From assembly GCA_943368675.1 (NCBI GenBank), contig CALRLN020000079.1, positions 1-14,261 on the forward strand: a stretch of DNA of 14,261 nt, in the 5' to 3' direction. The position numbers and the translations under genes are program-made. Below, piece by piece: positions 1 to 8,004 of the stretch (positions within the stretch are counted from its first letter, which is position 1; each line of letters opens with the position of its first letter). Under the pieces are notes generated by a model. It was given only the letters and a program-made list of their open reading frames with translations, had not been told where the DNA came from and made no database searches. Source of the stretch: Emticicia sp943368675 (GTDB taxonomy: Bacteria; Bacteroidota; Bacteroidia; Cytophagales; Spirosomataceae).

Positions 1-456
1 CCTACGGTGGTGACACTTTTATCAAGAAAATATAATCAGATGGACATAAACGACCGTACTTTACTGGCCGATATGGTTTTTTACGGCAAAAGTTTTGAGT
101 TTACAAGGGCTGTGATTCCGAACATTCCTGACTCGCTGGTGATTGCTTATGCAGATTCTAACCTTGTCAAAAGCTGGAACGGACAAGCCTATATATGGGC
201 GCATTTTATAGACAACAAACTACTGTTTGAAACGAACGACAGAATCAAAGACAAATATATAGGCGAGCGCCCCGCCGTAAATGAAATAGGCTCTGATTGT
301 CCTGGTCGAATCGGCCAGTGGTTGGGTTGGCGAATAGTAAGCCGTTACCGAACCGAAAATCCTTCTGTTACGTTAGTAGATTTAATGAAAAACGCCAATG
401 CGCGCACAATTTTTGAGCAATCAAAATATAAGGGTCAAATAGATGATGAAGAATAG
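1..456 (+). CDS. gldB: GldB-like gliding motility lipoprotein, 3' part only
   Basis: The reading frame is open from the first base of the window to a TAG at 454-456, so this is the C-terminal ~150 residues of a longer protein; the N-terminus with any lipoprotein signal lies outside. The visible part contains IGERPAVNEIGSDCPGRIGQ followed by WLGWRIVSRY, which I recognise as the conserved C-terminal block of GldB. GldB is a lipoprotein required for gliding in Flavobacterium and is also found in Bacteroidota that do not glide. Its biochemical role is not settled. The full family length is around 320 residues, so roughly half is seen. A GTG at position 7 is in frame but is not a credible start because the frame continues upstream of it. 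The next gene follows after 65 bases on the same strand. The family call is from memory of the motif and cannot be checked here by alignment. Confidence 0.75.
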   Translation, partial: PTVVTLLSRKYNQMDINDRTLLADMVFYGKSFEFTRAVIPNIPDSLVIAYADSNLVKSWNGQAYIWAHFIDNKLLFETNDRIKDKYIGERPAVNEIGSDCPGRIGQWLGWRIVSRYRTENPSVTLVDLMKNANARTIFEQSKYKGQIDDEE

Positions 457-521
457 TCCGTCTGCCCGATAACCGTTTAATTTTTAAAATCCTCGTGGTT
501 AAATAATGAGGATAAAGCACT

Positions 522-2423
522 ATGGCAAAAAGAACCCAAAGTTTTGGAGAAGAGGCTTCAGAAAAAGACAAGAAAAAAATCAGTAAGGAGCGCTTTAAAA
601 AAGCGTTAAAAGTTTTCAGGTTTACATTACCCTATAAGTGGACATTTACGATAGGTTTCATTTTTTTGATACTTTCACAAGTAACTTCCATGAGTATACC
701 TCTCTTAATGGGGCAAATGGTTGGTGCTATAGTATCTCCTGGCAAAGCAAGTTCTTTACCAGAAGCAAGCCCGGTGGGAGGCATGAACGTTTTGGGAGAT
801 AAACTGCAAAATGTTTTTCACTCAAGCCCCGGTTTTACATTGAATGAGGTAACATTCTTATTTGTTGTTCTGCTGATTTTACAGGCCGCTTTCTCTTTCT
901 TAAGGGTGTATACTTTTACACGGGTATCAGAGCAGTCGATGCGTGATTTGAGAAAAGAATTATATACCAAAATCATTACTCTACCCATTACTTTCTTCGA
1001 AAAAAGCCGTGTAGGTGAATTAATGAGCCGGATCACTTCTGATGTATCACAATTGCAGGAGATTTTATCTACTACATTGGCCGAGTTGTTCCGTCAGGTA
1101 TTCACTTTAGTTGGCGGGGTTTTACTGATTACCCTTATATCAGGTAAGCTTACCCTTTTTATGCTATCTACTTTTCCTTTTTTAGTGGTTGCCGCCATTG
1201 TTTTCGGAAGATTTATAAGAAGGAACTCTAAAAAAGTTCAGGACGAACTGGCTAAAACCAATATTATAGTAGAAGAGACTTTCCAATCTGTTAATGCAGT
1301 AAAAGCATTTACTAATGAGCGCTATGAAGTAAAACGATATACATCTTCTATACAAAGTGTAGTAGATTATGCTTTAAAAGCTGCTACTTTCAGAGGAGGC
1401 TTTATTTCATTTATCATTTTTGTGATATTTGGTGGCGTAGTAGGCGTTGTATGGTATGGGGGTAATCTGGTATTGAGTGGTGAACTAGATTTTAAAGACC
1501 TTTTCACCTTCATTATCTATACAGGCTTTATTGGTGGTTCTGTTGGCGGCTTAGGTGATATGTATGCGCAGATTCAAAAAACCATCGGTGCATCTGAAAG
1601 AGTATTGGAGATTCTGGATGAAAAATCAGAAGTAGATGTTACGCGTCCTTTTGAATTCAGAAAAACACAAGGTAATATTTCATTTGAAAACGTGGGCTTT
1701 GTGTATCCTTCAAGACCCGATGCGTCGGTTCTGAAAGACGTCTCTATTACGATTAAGGCGGGTGAAAAAATTGCATTGGTGGGGCAGAGCGGGGCAGGTA
1801 AATCGACTCTTGTGCAATTGCTGATGAAATTATATCCGATTACCAAAGGGAAGATTGTGATTGACGGAACGAACATTGCGAATCAGGATGTAACAGAATT
1901 AAGAAGTAATATTGCCATAGTGCCGCAGGAAGTAATGCTTTTTGGTGGAACAATTTTCGAAAATATAGCTTACGGGAAGCCCGGAGCTACTGAAAGTGAA
2001 GTTTTTGAAGCAGCCAGAAAAGCCAATGCCTTTGATTTTATTAATTCCTTCCCCGAGAAATTCCAGACAATTGTAGGTGAAAGAGGATTAAAACTATCAG
2101 GCGGACAGAGACAAAGGGTGGCTATTGCGCGTGCCATTCTGAAAGACCCGGCTATTCTGATTCTCGACGAGGCCACAAGTGCTCTGGATTCTGAATCAGA
2201 AAAACTGGTACAGGATGCACTGGACGAATTAATGAAAAACCGTACGACGATTATTATAGCTCATCGTCTGGCAACTATCCGGAATGTCGACACTATTTAT
2301 GTTTTGAAAGACGGAGAAATTACAGAGTCGGGCTCACACGATGAATTGATTCTGAAAGAAGAAGGAATTTATGCAAATCTGGTTAAATTACAGTTTGATA
2401 ACGTAAATTTGCTGGTGGAATAA
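522..2423 (+). CDS. MsbA-like half ABC exporter (TM domain fused to ATPase)
   Basis: A 633-residue type IV (ABCB-like) half transporter that should work as a homodimer in the inner membrane. An N-terminal cytoplasmic extension of ~38 charged residues is followed by about six membrane helices (residues ~40-345) and one nucleotide-binding domain. Visible ATPase motifs are Walker A GQSGAGKST (421-429), signature LSGGQRQR (525-532), Walker B ILILDE with D549 and E550, and the H-loop His581. All catalytic residues are intact. The loop between the first two helices (about 71-109) is long, Gly/Pro/Ser-rich and extracytoplasmic. The closest named families are MsbA (lipid A flippase) and multidrug exporters such as BmrA; sequence alone does not choose between them, so no gene symbol is given. 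The ATG at 522 has no Shine-Dalgarno site, as is usual in this phylum. A Fur-family gene follows but with an 86-base gap, so co-transcription is uncertain. Confidence 0.93.
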   Translation: MAKRTQSFGEEASEKDKKKISKERFKKALKVFRFTLPYKWTFTIGFIFLILSQVTSMSIPLLMGQMVGAIVSPGKASSLPEASPVGGMNVLGDKLQNVFHSSPGFTLNEVTFLFVVLLILQAAFSFLRVYTFTRVSEQSMRDLRKELYTKIITLPITFFEKSRVGELMSRITSDVSQLQEILSTTLAELFRQVFTLVGGVLLITLISGKLTLFMLSTFPFLVVAAIVFGRFIRRNSKKVQDELAKTNIIVEETFQSVNAVKAFTNERYEVKRYTSSIQSVVDYALKAATFRGGFISFIIFVIFGGVVGVVWYGGNLVLSGELDFKDLFTFIIYTGFIGGSVGGLGDMYAQIQKTIGASERVLEILDEKSEVDVTRPFEFRKTQGNISFENVGFVYPSRPDASVLKDVSITIKAGEKIALVGQSGAGKSTLVQLLMKLYPITKGKIVIDGTNIANQDVTELRSNIAIVPQEVMLFGGTIFENIAYGKPGATESEVFEAARKANAFDFINSFPEKFQTIVGERGLKLSGGQRQRVAIARAILKDPAILILDEATSALDSESEKLVQDALDELMKNRTTIIIAHRLATIRNVDTIYVLKDGEITESGSHDELILKEEGIYANLVKLQFDNVNLLVE

Positions 2424-2509
2424 TAAGCATCTGAAATATTATCTGATTGTCTGCGGTTTCAGGCAGGATAATACTCGTTGCTTTTCATGAATTTATAAAT
2501 GTAGAAATC

Positions 2510-2929
2510 ATGAATCTCTCTAAAAATACACTGAAAGAATTCGACTTACGCCACACGGGTTGTCGGGAAGATATATTGCAATCGTTTCAATCTTATAGCC
2601 ATGCGCTTTCGCATGGAGATCTGGAAAATCTGTTTGGTGAGCGCTTTGATAGGGTGACGATTTACCGTACCCTGAAGACTTTTGTCGAAAAAGGCATCAT
2701 CCATAAAGTTTTAGATGATGAAGGCGGCACCAAATATGCACTTTGTCGGTCAACAGAATGCCACCACGATGAGCACCACCATGACCACGTGCATTTCAAA
2801 TGCCTTGTGTGCGGTAATACCACCTGTATTGAAAGTGTGCATATTCCGAAAGTAAGTTTACTCGAAGGTTATAAGCTATCAGATATTAATATGCTTATGC
2901 AAGGCACATGTCCTAATTGCAAAGCATAA
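2510..2929 (+). CDS. Fur-family metal-responsive transcriptional repressor
   Basis: From the ATG at 2510 the protein has 139 residues, the usual length for Fur/Zur/PerR proteins. A longer in-frame reading from a TTG at 2447 adds 21 residues unlike the family, so I reject it. The N-terminal half is the winged helix: RHTGCREDIL (14-23) and FDRVTIYRTLKTFVEKGII (46-64), the latter being the typical Fur recognition helix. The C-terminal half carries CHHDEHHHDHVHFKC (84-98) and two CxxC pairs (98/101 and 134/137), the structural zinc site of the family, with the histidines likely forming the regulatory metal site. The metal sensed (iron, zinc or another) cannot be told from this. The neighbours, an ABC exporter and a DMT transporter, are not typical metal uptake genes and do not help. 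No Fur-box palindrome was recognised in the short flanking spacers. Confidence 0.9.
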   Translation: MNLSKNTLKEFDLRHTGCREDILQSFQSYSHALSHGDLENLFGERFDRVTIYRTLKTFVEKGIIHKVLDDEGGTKYALCRSTECHHDEHHHDHVHFKCLVCGNTTCIESVHIPKVSLLEGYKLSDINMLMQGTCPNCKA

Positions 2930-2987
2930 GTTTTGAAGATTAACCCGTTATTGTGAGTTTCGCTCTTCTACTGTTTGTTATTCATTC

Positions 2988-3908
2988 ATGTCTTACAAAA
3001 CTAAGCTTATTATAGCGCTTGGGCTCGTGTATGTGGTCTGGGGTTCTACCTTTTTAGGTATGAAGTATGCCATCGAGGTATTACCACCTATGATGGTTTC
3101 CTGCTTACGATTTCTGACCGGGGGAGTCCTGCTCTTTATATTTACCCTATGGAAAGGATACGGGATACCCGACATGACTCAAATCCGTGGTGCTGCGCTA
3201 GTGGGTGTGATGCTAAGTGGTATAGGTAATTGTACAGTAGCTTTTGCTTTGCGTTTTATGCCGTCCGGTTTAGTGGCCTTATTAGTAGCTACCCTACCTG
3301 CCTGGATGATTATGCTTGATTTCTGGTTTTTCAGTAAAACCAGGCCAACCATGATTGGTCTGATTGGGCTTATTGTAGGGTTATTCGGCATGGTCTATCT
3401 CCTGGACCCTATGAATCCGGCCCATACCAATAACCGGGAAGTGGCCATTTTTCCTGCATTACTGGTTTTTGCAGGTTCTGTTGCCTGGGCTTATGGTTCG
3501 CTAAAATCTCCGTATTTATCATTGCCTAAACCTATTCAATCTACTGCTATTCAGATGATTGCCGGTGGGTGCTTTTCGTTACTCATGAGTCTGATATTTG
3601 AAGACAATCATCTGCAAGCCTTTCGTGCAATGACCGTAGAGACTTATATGTCAGTACTGTATTTAATAGTAGTGGGGTCTTATGTAGGTTATAGCGCCTA
3701 TTTATGGCTAATCAATAACGCCCCACCGCAGGTAACAGCTACTTATGCCTACGTTAATCCGGTAGTCGCGTTTTTCCTCGGGTGGATTTTCAAAGGAGAG
3801 TTGCTTACCACCCGCTCGCTAATTGCCTCGGCTATTGTGCTGACAGGCGTTATATTGATGACAATAGGCAGAAGAAAACCCGCTGCGGCTCATGTTCCGA
3901 CTGAATAG
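2988..3908 (+). CDS. EamA/DMT-superfamily membrane transporter
   Basis: A 306-residue, highly hydrophobic protein with about ten predicted membrane helices arranged as two EamA repeats (~8-140 and ~155-295). The N-terminal VWGSTFLGMKYAIE (18-31) is the hallmark WGSTF...K motif of the drug/metabolite transporter superfamily, and the second half has the matching ATYAYVNPVVAFFLGW block (residues 248-263). The family exports amino acids, nucleobases, sugars or drugs from the cytoplasm; the substrate of this member cannot be inferred. The short polar C-terminal tail is expected in the cytoplasm. The ATG at 2988 lies 58 bases after the Fur-type gene, so co-transcription with it is possible but no promoter decides it. 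The 3' end is separated by one base from the convergent pseudouridine synthase gene, leaving no room for a separate terminator, so the two transcripts must overlap. Confidence 0.92.
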   Translation: MSYKTKLIIALGLVYVVWGSTFLGMKYAIEVLPPMMVSCLRFLTGGVLLFIFTLWKGYGIPDMTQIRGAALVGVMLSGIGNCTVAFALRFMPSGLVALLVATLPAWMIMLDFWFFSKTRPTMIGLIGLIVGLFGMVYLLDPMNPAHTNNREVAIFPALLVFAGSVAWAYGSLKSPYLSLPKPIQSTAIQMIAGGCFSLLMSLIFEDNHLQAFRAMTVETYMSVLYLIVVGSYVGYSAYLWLINNAPPQVTATYAYVNPVVAFFLGWIFKGELLTTRSLIASAIVLTGVILMTIGRRKPAAAHVPTE

Positions 3909-3909
3909 T

Positions 3910-4698
3910 TTATGATGTAAACTTATCCAGTTGTTTTACCAGCACATCAAAATCTTTCGGATAAGGCGCTTCTATCTTTACTACCTCACCATCTAATAAG
4001 CGGAAGGTAAGCGAATGTGCATGCAAGGCCACTCTTCTGATCAATGGTAATTCTTCTGTTCCTTTTTTGAGATTAAACTTTTTGCTTTTCAGTTGTGACA
4101 AGAAAATATCATCTCCACCATAAGTTGGGTCGCATACAATGGGTGCTTTCAGGCATTGTAAATGTACGCGAATCTGGTGCATACGCCCGGTAATCGGAAT
4201 ACACTCTACAAGCGTGTGATGACGATAGGCTTTAAGCGTAAAAAATATAGTTTCGGCTATTTTACCTTTCTCACGGTCAATTCTTACCGCTGTTCCATCT
4301 TTCAACTGCGCAATAGGCAGGAAAACCGAAACACTGTCAAAATCGTGCACGCCATTTACAACTGCATGATAACGCTTGGTTACTTCACGGTTTTCAAATT
4401 GCATTGCCAGATTCCGGTATGCAGCAGGATTCTTAGCAATGGCCAGAACGCCGGATGTTTCTTTATCCAGTCGGTGGCACAATTGTGCATCATCTGAATA
4501 GGCTTTAGCCAGCCTGAGAATACTCTGGTGTTTATCTTGTGTGCGTTCGTCAAGACTTGCCAGATAAGGAGGTTTATTTATAACTATATAATCGTTGTTT
4601 TCAAAGATTATTATCTCTTCGAAGACCACAGGCTTAAGTGATGTTTTTATTTTTGGTGCTGGTGTTTCCTGAAAATCAAATTCAAACTCGTAGTCCAT
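3910..4698 (-). CDS. RluA-family pseudouridine synthase
   Basis: A 262-residue enzyme that isomerises uridine to pseudouridine in rRNA or tRNA. The catalytic motif HRLDKETSG spans residues 75-83, with D78 the expected nucleophile. The upstream substrate-binding loop reads VINKPPYLASLDERT (39-53), a KPP variant of the more common KPxGxxxH form, and RMHQIRVHLQ further on is the conserved RluA motif III. The ~25-residue N-terminus is acidic and aromatic, and no S4 RNA-binding domain is seen, unlike RluC and RluD. The exact target uridine is therefore unknown. The start ATG (complement of 4696-4698) lies about 24 bases downstream of the expected transcription start of a TAAATTTG -7 element. The gene is convergent with the DMT transporter and divergent from the hybrid sensor gene. 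Confidence 0.92.
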   Translation of the reverse strand: MDYEFEFDFQETPAPKIKTSLKPVVFEEIIIFENNDYIVINKPPYLASLDERTQDKHQSILRLAKAYSDDAQLCHRLDKETSGVLAIAKNPAAYRNLAMQFENREVTKRYHAVVNGVHDFDSVSVFLPIAQLKDGTAVRIDREKGKIAETIFFTLKAYRHHTLVECIPITGRMHQIRVHLQCLKAPIVCDPTYGGDDIFLSQLKSKKFNLKKGTEELPLIRRVALHAHSLTFRLLDGEVVKIEAPYPKDFDVLVKQLDKFTS

Positions 4699-4727
4699 AT
4701 CGCTGTCTGGTAAAATGAAACTTTCTG

Positions 4728-4735
4728 CAAATTTA
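4728..4735 (-). promoter_or_regulatory. Candidate -7 element (TAAATTTG) for the pseudouridine synthase gene
   Basis: Read on the minus strand this is TAAATTTG, matching the Bacteroidota sigma factor element TAnnTTTG. The nearest upstream TTG (minus strand, complement of 4759-4761) is 23 bases away, somewhat longer than the usual ~20, so the -33 part is weak. The implied 5' untranslated region is short (~25 nt). Confidence 0.45.
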
Positions 4736-4820
4736 GGTTTTTAAATTTTAAAAAAAGACAAAACAAATATTTGGAAAGTTCTTGGATACGCTATCATTTT
4801 TTTTAACTCTATTAATTTGA

Positions 4821-4828
4821 TATATTTG
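4821..4828 (+). promoter_or_regulatory. Candidate -7 element (TATATTTG) for the hybrid sensor gene
   Basis: TATATTTG fits the Bacteroidota TAnnTTTG consensus. The -33 position, 20 bases upstream, is only a run of T rather than TTG. It lies 64 bases before the first ATG of the hybrid sensor and would give an untranslated leader of about 57 nt that contains the hairpin at 4870-4890. Confidence 0.45.
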
Positions 4829-4869
4829 CATACATAACTTTTCATTCTCACTTCCTTTATCATTTAAAG

Positions 4870-4890
4870 AAAAATCGAACTCCGATTTTT
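4870..4890 (+). promoter_or_regulatory. Hairpin abutting the start codon of the hybrid sensor gene
   Basis: AAAAATCG (4870-4877) pairs perfectly with CGATTTTT (4883-4890) around a 5-base loop. The last paired base is two bases before the first ATG (4892), and the right arm continues into a T run. It could sequester the ribosome landing zone or act as a weak terminator-like element. The stem has only two G-C pairs, so its stability is modest and chance in AT-rich DNA is possible. Confidence 0.35.
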
Positions 4891-4891
4891 T

Positions 4892-7702
4892 ATGTCCTTA
4901 GCCATGAAATTTAAACTACTGTTTACTTTTATAAGTATTAGTATTCTTGTGATTAACAATAATCCCGGATATGCCCAGGCTCCTGTTATAATCACGTCTA
5001 AAACAAAAATACCTGTTGCAGCAACTATGGCTCTTGAAGTTTTCAGAGATTCAACAGCGAAACTGCCCTTTGCTCAGATACCCGGACAGAACTTTAAACC
5101 TTTAGGTAAAGATTATTTTCTTTTTCCTTATACGAATCATACTCACTGGGTCAGGCTAACCGTCAGGAATATTGATGTTACAAATAAACACTGGACACTA
5201 CAATGGCTTAATCCATTGGCCGAAAAACTTGATTTCTATATTTCAGATAGTACACAAAAAGGATTTTCTCATACTGAATACAGGTTAATAACCAAAAAAG
5301 AAAAAAAACTGCTGGAGGTAGAGCCGGCTTTCCATTTTGAATTGCCTGCGCATTCGTCCAGGATTATTTATGTCAGAGTTTCTTCCCAAAGGGGGCAATA
5401 TGGTACTATCAGCATTCATTCTCCGTCATCATTAACCAAAAAAACCTTAGATGCTTATATAGAACAAAGCTTCACAAATGGCTTATTATTCTTTCGCTTT
5501 TTTCTGGTGGTAATATTGGCCGTTTTTATAGTTAAACTCCCGATATTCCGCATTTATTCTCTGCATACAGTCGTAAAGACTTTTACTTATTGGGGGCTGA
5601 TGAATGTGCCCGGTCCAATTTTTACGGCTAACCCTGATATAGCAAAAAAGATAGATTTTCTTTCTTACAATTCTATCACTATCACAAGCGGCCTTTTTAT
5701 TTTAGTGGCATTTGCTATGAATATGCTTCCTAAATGGCATAAGAAAATAATCTACTTCTTTATTTTTGCCACTGTTGTGGTTGACATCATGGCAGTAGTT
5801 GACTATCAATGGTATTGGCTCAAAGCCGGGCTTTATTTAACCATTTCTTCTTCTATCTATTTTCTTGGTCTTTACATCTATAGCCTTGTAAAAAGGCTTC
5901 CTACACATAAATACTATTCAATTCCTTTTATTCTAAGCATGATTAGTTATTTACTCATTTGCTTACGCTTATTAGGTTGGCTTGAATACAAACCTCTTTT
6001 CCGGCTTTCATCATTATTATTTATGGTTGAAAACTTCGTTTTTGTCTTCTTCCTCGGGCAAATATTCAGAAGTGCCGAACGCAGCAAACTAGTAGCTGAG
6101 CAACAGCTTGGATTTAACCTTGAGCAGAATGCCCGCCTGAAAGAACTGGACAACCTGAAAACCACTTTTTTTGCTAATATCTCGCATGAATTGCGTACAC
6201 CTCTTACTTTGATTTTAGGCCCGATTCAGGAATTGATACAAAAGTATCCTGCTGAAGGATTATTATCTATGATGCAGCGCAATACGCAAAGGCTCCTGGT
6301 ACTTATTAATCAACTTTTAGACATTAGTAAACTCGAGGCAGGGCAAATGAAAGTTGAAGTGAGCAGACAAAATATCAGCCAGTATTTCCGGACTCTCACG
6401 AGTTCATTCACTTCATTGGCTGAAAGCCGGAACATAACCTTTGAAACTTCCCTCGGGCGTGAAGCAATACAGGGTTATATAGATAGAGATAAGCTGGACA
6501 AAATTATCATAAACCTGCTTTCAAATGCTTTTAAGTTTACGGCAAATGGAGGTAAAGTGATTGCCTCATTAGCCAATAATCATGATAAGTCTATCACACT
6601 TACTATCAGTGATACAGGTATCGGTATAAAAAAAGACAAATTAGATAAGATTTTTGATCGCTTCTATCAGGTTGATAGCTCTCAGAATCGGAAATTTGAA
6701 GGAACAGGTATCGGGCTGGCTTTAGTAAAAGAATTAGTAGACGTCTTAAAAGGAAGTATAAGTGTAGAGAGTCAGGAAAATGCCGGAACAACATTCAGGG
6801 TAAAACTCCCTGTCGATAAAGAGACATGGAAAGACCAGATAACGGAAGAAAATTCAGAAACAGGTGAATACGCTTCCACCCAAATGCCAATCTTAATAGA
6901 AAACGGCCAGGTGGATTCTATTAATGAAAATGCCATCATTGACCAGGAAAATATATTACTGGTAGTAGACGATAATGCAGACATAAGGGCTTATATCAGA
7001 AGTATTTTTGATAAAGAGTATCAGGTAATTGAAGCGATTAATGGAAAAGAGGGTATTAGTAAGGCTGTCGAAAAAATCCCGAACCTGATTATAAGTGATT
7101 TAATGATGCCTGAAATGGATGGCTTTGAGTTCTGTAAGGTGCTGAAATCTGATGAGAAAACAAGTCATGTACCTATCATTATGCTTACTGCCAAAGCTGA
7201 TATAGCAAGCAAGATGGAGGGACTTGAACTGGGCGCAGATGATTATCTGACCAAGCCTTTCAATAAAGAAGAAATTTTAACAAGGGCACGAAATCTGATT
7301 TCGATTCGTGAGAAACTCAAAAAATGGTACGGCAAAGAAATTGTTGAATTGAAGCCTGACGAAATCAGGGTTAACTCTATTGACGAAGCATTTATACTAA
7401 AAGCTAAAGAAGTGATTGAGAAAAACCTTTCAGACAGCCATTTTGACTTAAGCCGATTTGCTGATGGAATGGCTATGAGTGCTGTTCAGCTACGACGTAA
7501 GATCAAAGCACTCACTAACCAGACTGCCGTAGAGTTTATTCGCAAATACCGCTTGCAAAGAGCCGCTAGTTTGCTAAGGCAGAAAGCCGGAACTGTTTCT
7601 GAAGTTGCCTTTAAAGTAGGTTTTGAGAGTCTTCCTTATTTTACTAAAGTATTTCAGGAAGAGTTTGAAGTTACACCATCTGAATATTTGAATCGCCAGT
7701 AA
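4892..7702 (+). CDS. Hybrid two-component sensor: 7TMR-DISM kinase, receiver and AraC output in one chain
   Basis: A 936-residue one-protein signalling system. A signal peptide ends near ...GYAQA (residue ~29) and is followed by an extracytoplasmic region (~30-180) with THWVRLTVRN, typical of the 7TMR-DISM extracellular beta domain that is thought to bind carbohydrates or related ligands. Seven or so membrane helices follow (~195-390), then a short coiled coil. The kinase has HisKA FFANISHELRTPL with His432, N-box NLLSNAFKF (~541-549), and GTGIGLALVKEL. A receiver (~688-803) has D693/D694, phospho-acceptor D736 in SDLMMPEMDG and the KPF lysine. The C-terminal ~110 residues are an AraC-type double helix-turn-helix with VAFKVGF and FTKVFQEEFEVTPSEY. 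It should therefore sense an outside ligand and directly regulate DNA from the membrane. An alternative start at 4904 (MKFKLL) gives a more typical signal peptide. Its targets are unknown; the collagen-like lipoprotein operon just downstream is a candidate. Confidence 0.93.
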   Translation: MSLAMKFKLLFTFISISILVINNNPGYAQAPVIITSKTKIPVAATMALEVFRDSTAKLPFAQIPGQNFKPLGKDYFLFPYTNHTHWVRLTVRNIDVTNKHWTLQWLNPLAEKLDFYISDSTQKGFSHTEYRLITKKEKKLLEVEPAFHFELPAHSSRIIYVRVSSQRGQYGTISIHSPSSLTKKTLDAYIEQSFTNGLLFFRFFLVVILAVFIVKLPIFRIYSLHTVVKTFTYWGLMNVPGPIFTANPDIAKKIDFLSYNSITITSGLFILVAFAMNMLPKWHKKIIYFFIFATVVVDIMAVVDYQWYWLKAGLYLTISSSIYFLGLYIYSLVKRLPTHKYYSIPFILSMISYLLICLRLLGWLEYKPLFRLSSLLFMVENFVFVFFLGQIFRSAERSKLVAEQQLGFNLEQNARLKELDNLKTTFFANISHELRTPLTLILGPIQELIQKYPAEGLLSMMQRNTQRLLVLINQLLDISKLEAGQMKVEVSRQNISQYFRTLTSSFTSLAESRNITFETSLGREAIQGYIDRDKLDKIIINLLSNAFKFTANGGKVIASLANNHDKSITLTISDTGIGIKKDKLDKIFDRFYQVDSSQNRKFEGTGIGLALVKELVDVLKGSISVESQENAGTTFRVKLPVDKETWKDQITEENSETGEYASTQMPILIENGQVDSINENAIIDQENILLVVDDNADIRAYIRSIFDKEYQVIEAINGKEGISKAVEKIPNLIISDLMMPEMDGFEFCKVLKSDEKTSHVPIIMLTAKADIASKMEGLELGADDYLTKPFNKEEILTRARNLISIREKLKKWYGKEIVELKPDEIRVNSIDEAFILKAKEVIEKNLSDSHFDLSRFADGMAMSAVQLRRKIKALTNQTAVEFIRKYRLQRAASLLRQKAGTVSEVAFKVGFESLPYFTKVFQEEFEVTPSEYLNRQ

Positions 7703-7718
7703 ATATAATAGTACATAT

Positions 7719-7750
7719 GCAGATAGTGCCGCTTGTAGGCATTAATCTGC
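7719..7750 (+). terminator. Hairpin after the hybrid sensor gene, possible terminator
   Basis: GCAGATAGTGCC (7719-7730) pairs with GGCATTAATCTGC (7738-7750) through 12 base pairs, including one G-U pair and one bulged A, around a 7-base loop. It begins 16 bases after the stop codon. There is no T run after the stem, so it may be a factor-dependent terminator or an mRNA 3' end stabiliser rather than an intrinsic terminator. Confidence 0.45.
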
Positions 7751-7949
7751 CCTAATGCTTAGCTCCTGCCCTACTAGTGTATCGGTAAGTAAACCTGTTG
7801 TATGTCCGGGTAATACAATGATACTACGTGCTCAATGCAACGCCGGAACCATCAGGTGGTATAAACATACTACTTCCTGTATATATTTCCCGTCAGAACA
7901 CGTATCTCACAGATTAAGCCAAAAGAAAATACGACAAATGCCGTATTGA
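7746..7949 (+). pseudogene. Probable remnant of an Ig-like/adhesin cell-surface protein
   Basis: The 302-base spacer 7703-8004 has no intact gene, but the frame covering 7746-7949 encodes SCPTSVSVSKPVVCPGNT (from residue 4 of the 7755 ATG), followed by MILRAQCNAGTIRWY. This closely resembles the start of the Ig-like repeats in large secreted Cytophagales proteins (pattern: S-x-S-K-x-x-x-C-x-G-x-x-x-L-x-x-x-C-x-x-G-T-x-x-W). The resemblance stops near 7865. A second frame, from ~7881, gives ISRQNTYLTD, like the expected QNTTYYV strand of the same fold, before a stop. That suggests a frameshifted leftover of one repeat. No signal peptide, lipobox or promoter is present. An alternative is a chance ORF of 64 residues, but the cysteine, glycine and tryptophan spacing argues against chance. 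Family assignment is from memory. Confidence 0.45.
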
Positions 7950-7976
7950 TAGGGTATGCATAAGGTAATAATTTTG
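7946..7976 (+). promoter_or_regulatory. Bacteroidota-type promoter of the collagen-like lipoprotein operon
   Basis: TTG at 7946-7948 and TAATTTTG at 7969-7976 are separated by exactly 20 bases, an excellent fit to the -33/-7 consensus TTG-N19-21-TAnnTTTG. Transcription would start near 7983, about 22 bases before the ATG at 8005. It overlaps the last bases of the surface-protein remnant, which indicates that the remnant is not a functioning upstream cistron. Confidence 0.7.
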
Positions 7977-8004
7977 ACAAAAATTTTAAACCTAAAGCAT
8001 ACTT

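Noticed and set aside
489..513. ATCCTC/GAGGAT inverted repeat just before the ABC exporter start
   Set aside because: Only six pairs with a 13-base loop; compatible with chance in this spacer.
2447..2509. N-terminal extension of the Fur-family gene from a TTG start
   Set aside because: The added 21 residues do not resemble the family; the ATG at 2510 gives the usual length.
4162..4497. Plus-strand ORF of 111 residues opposite the pseudouridine synthase
   Set aside because: No recognisable domain; fully inside a well-supported gene on the other strand.
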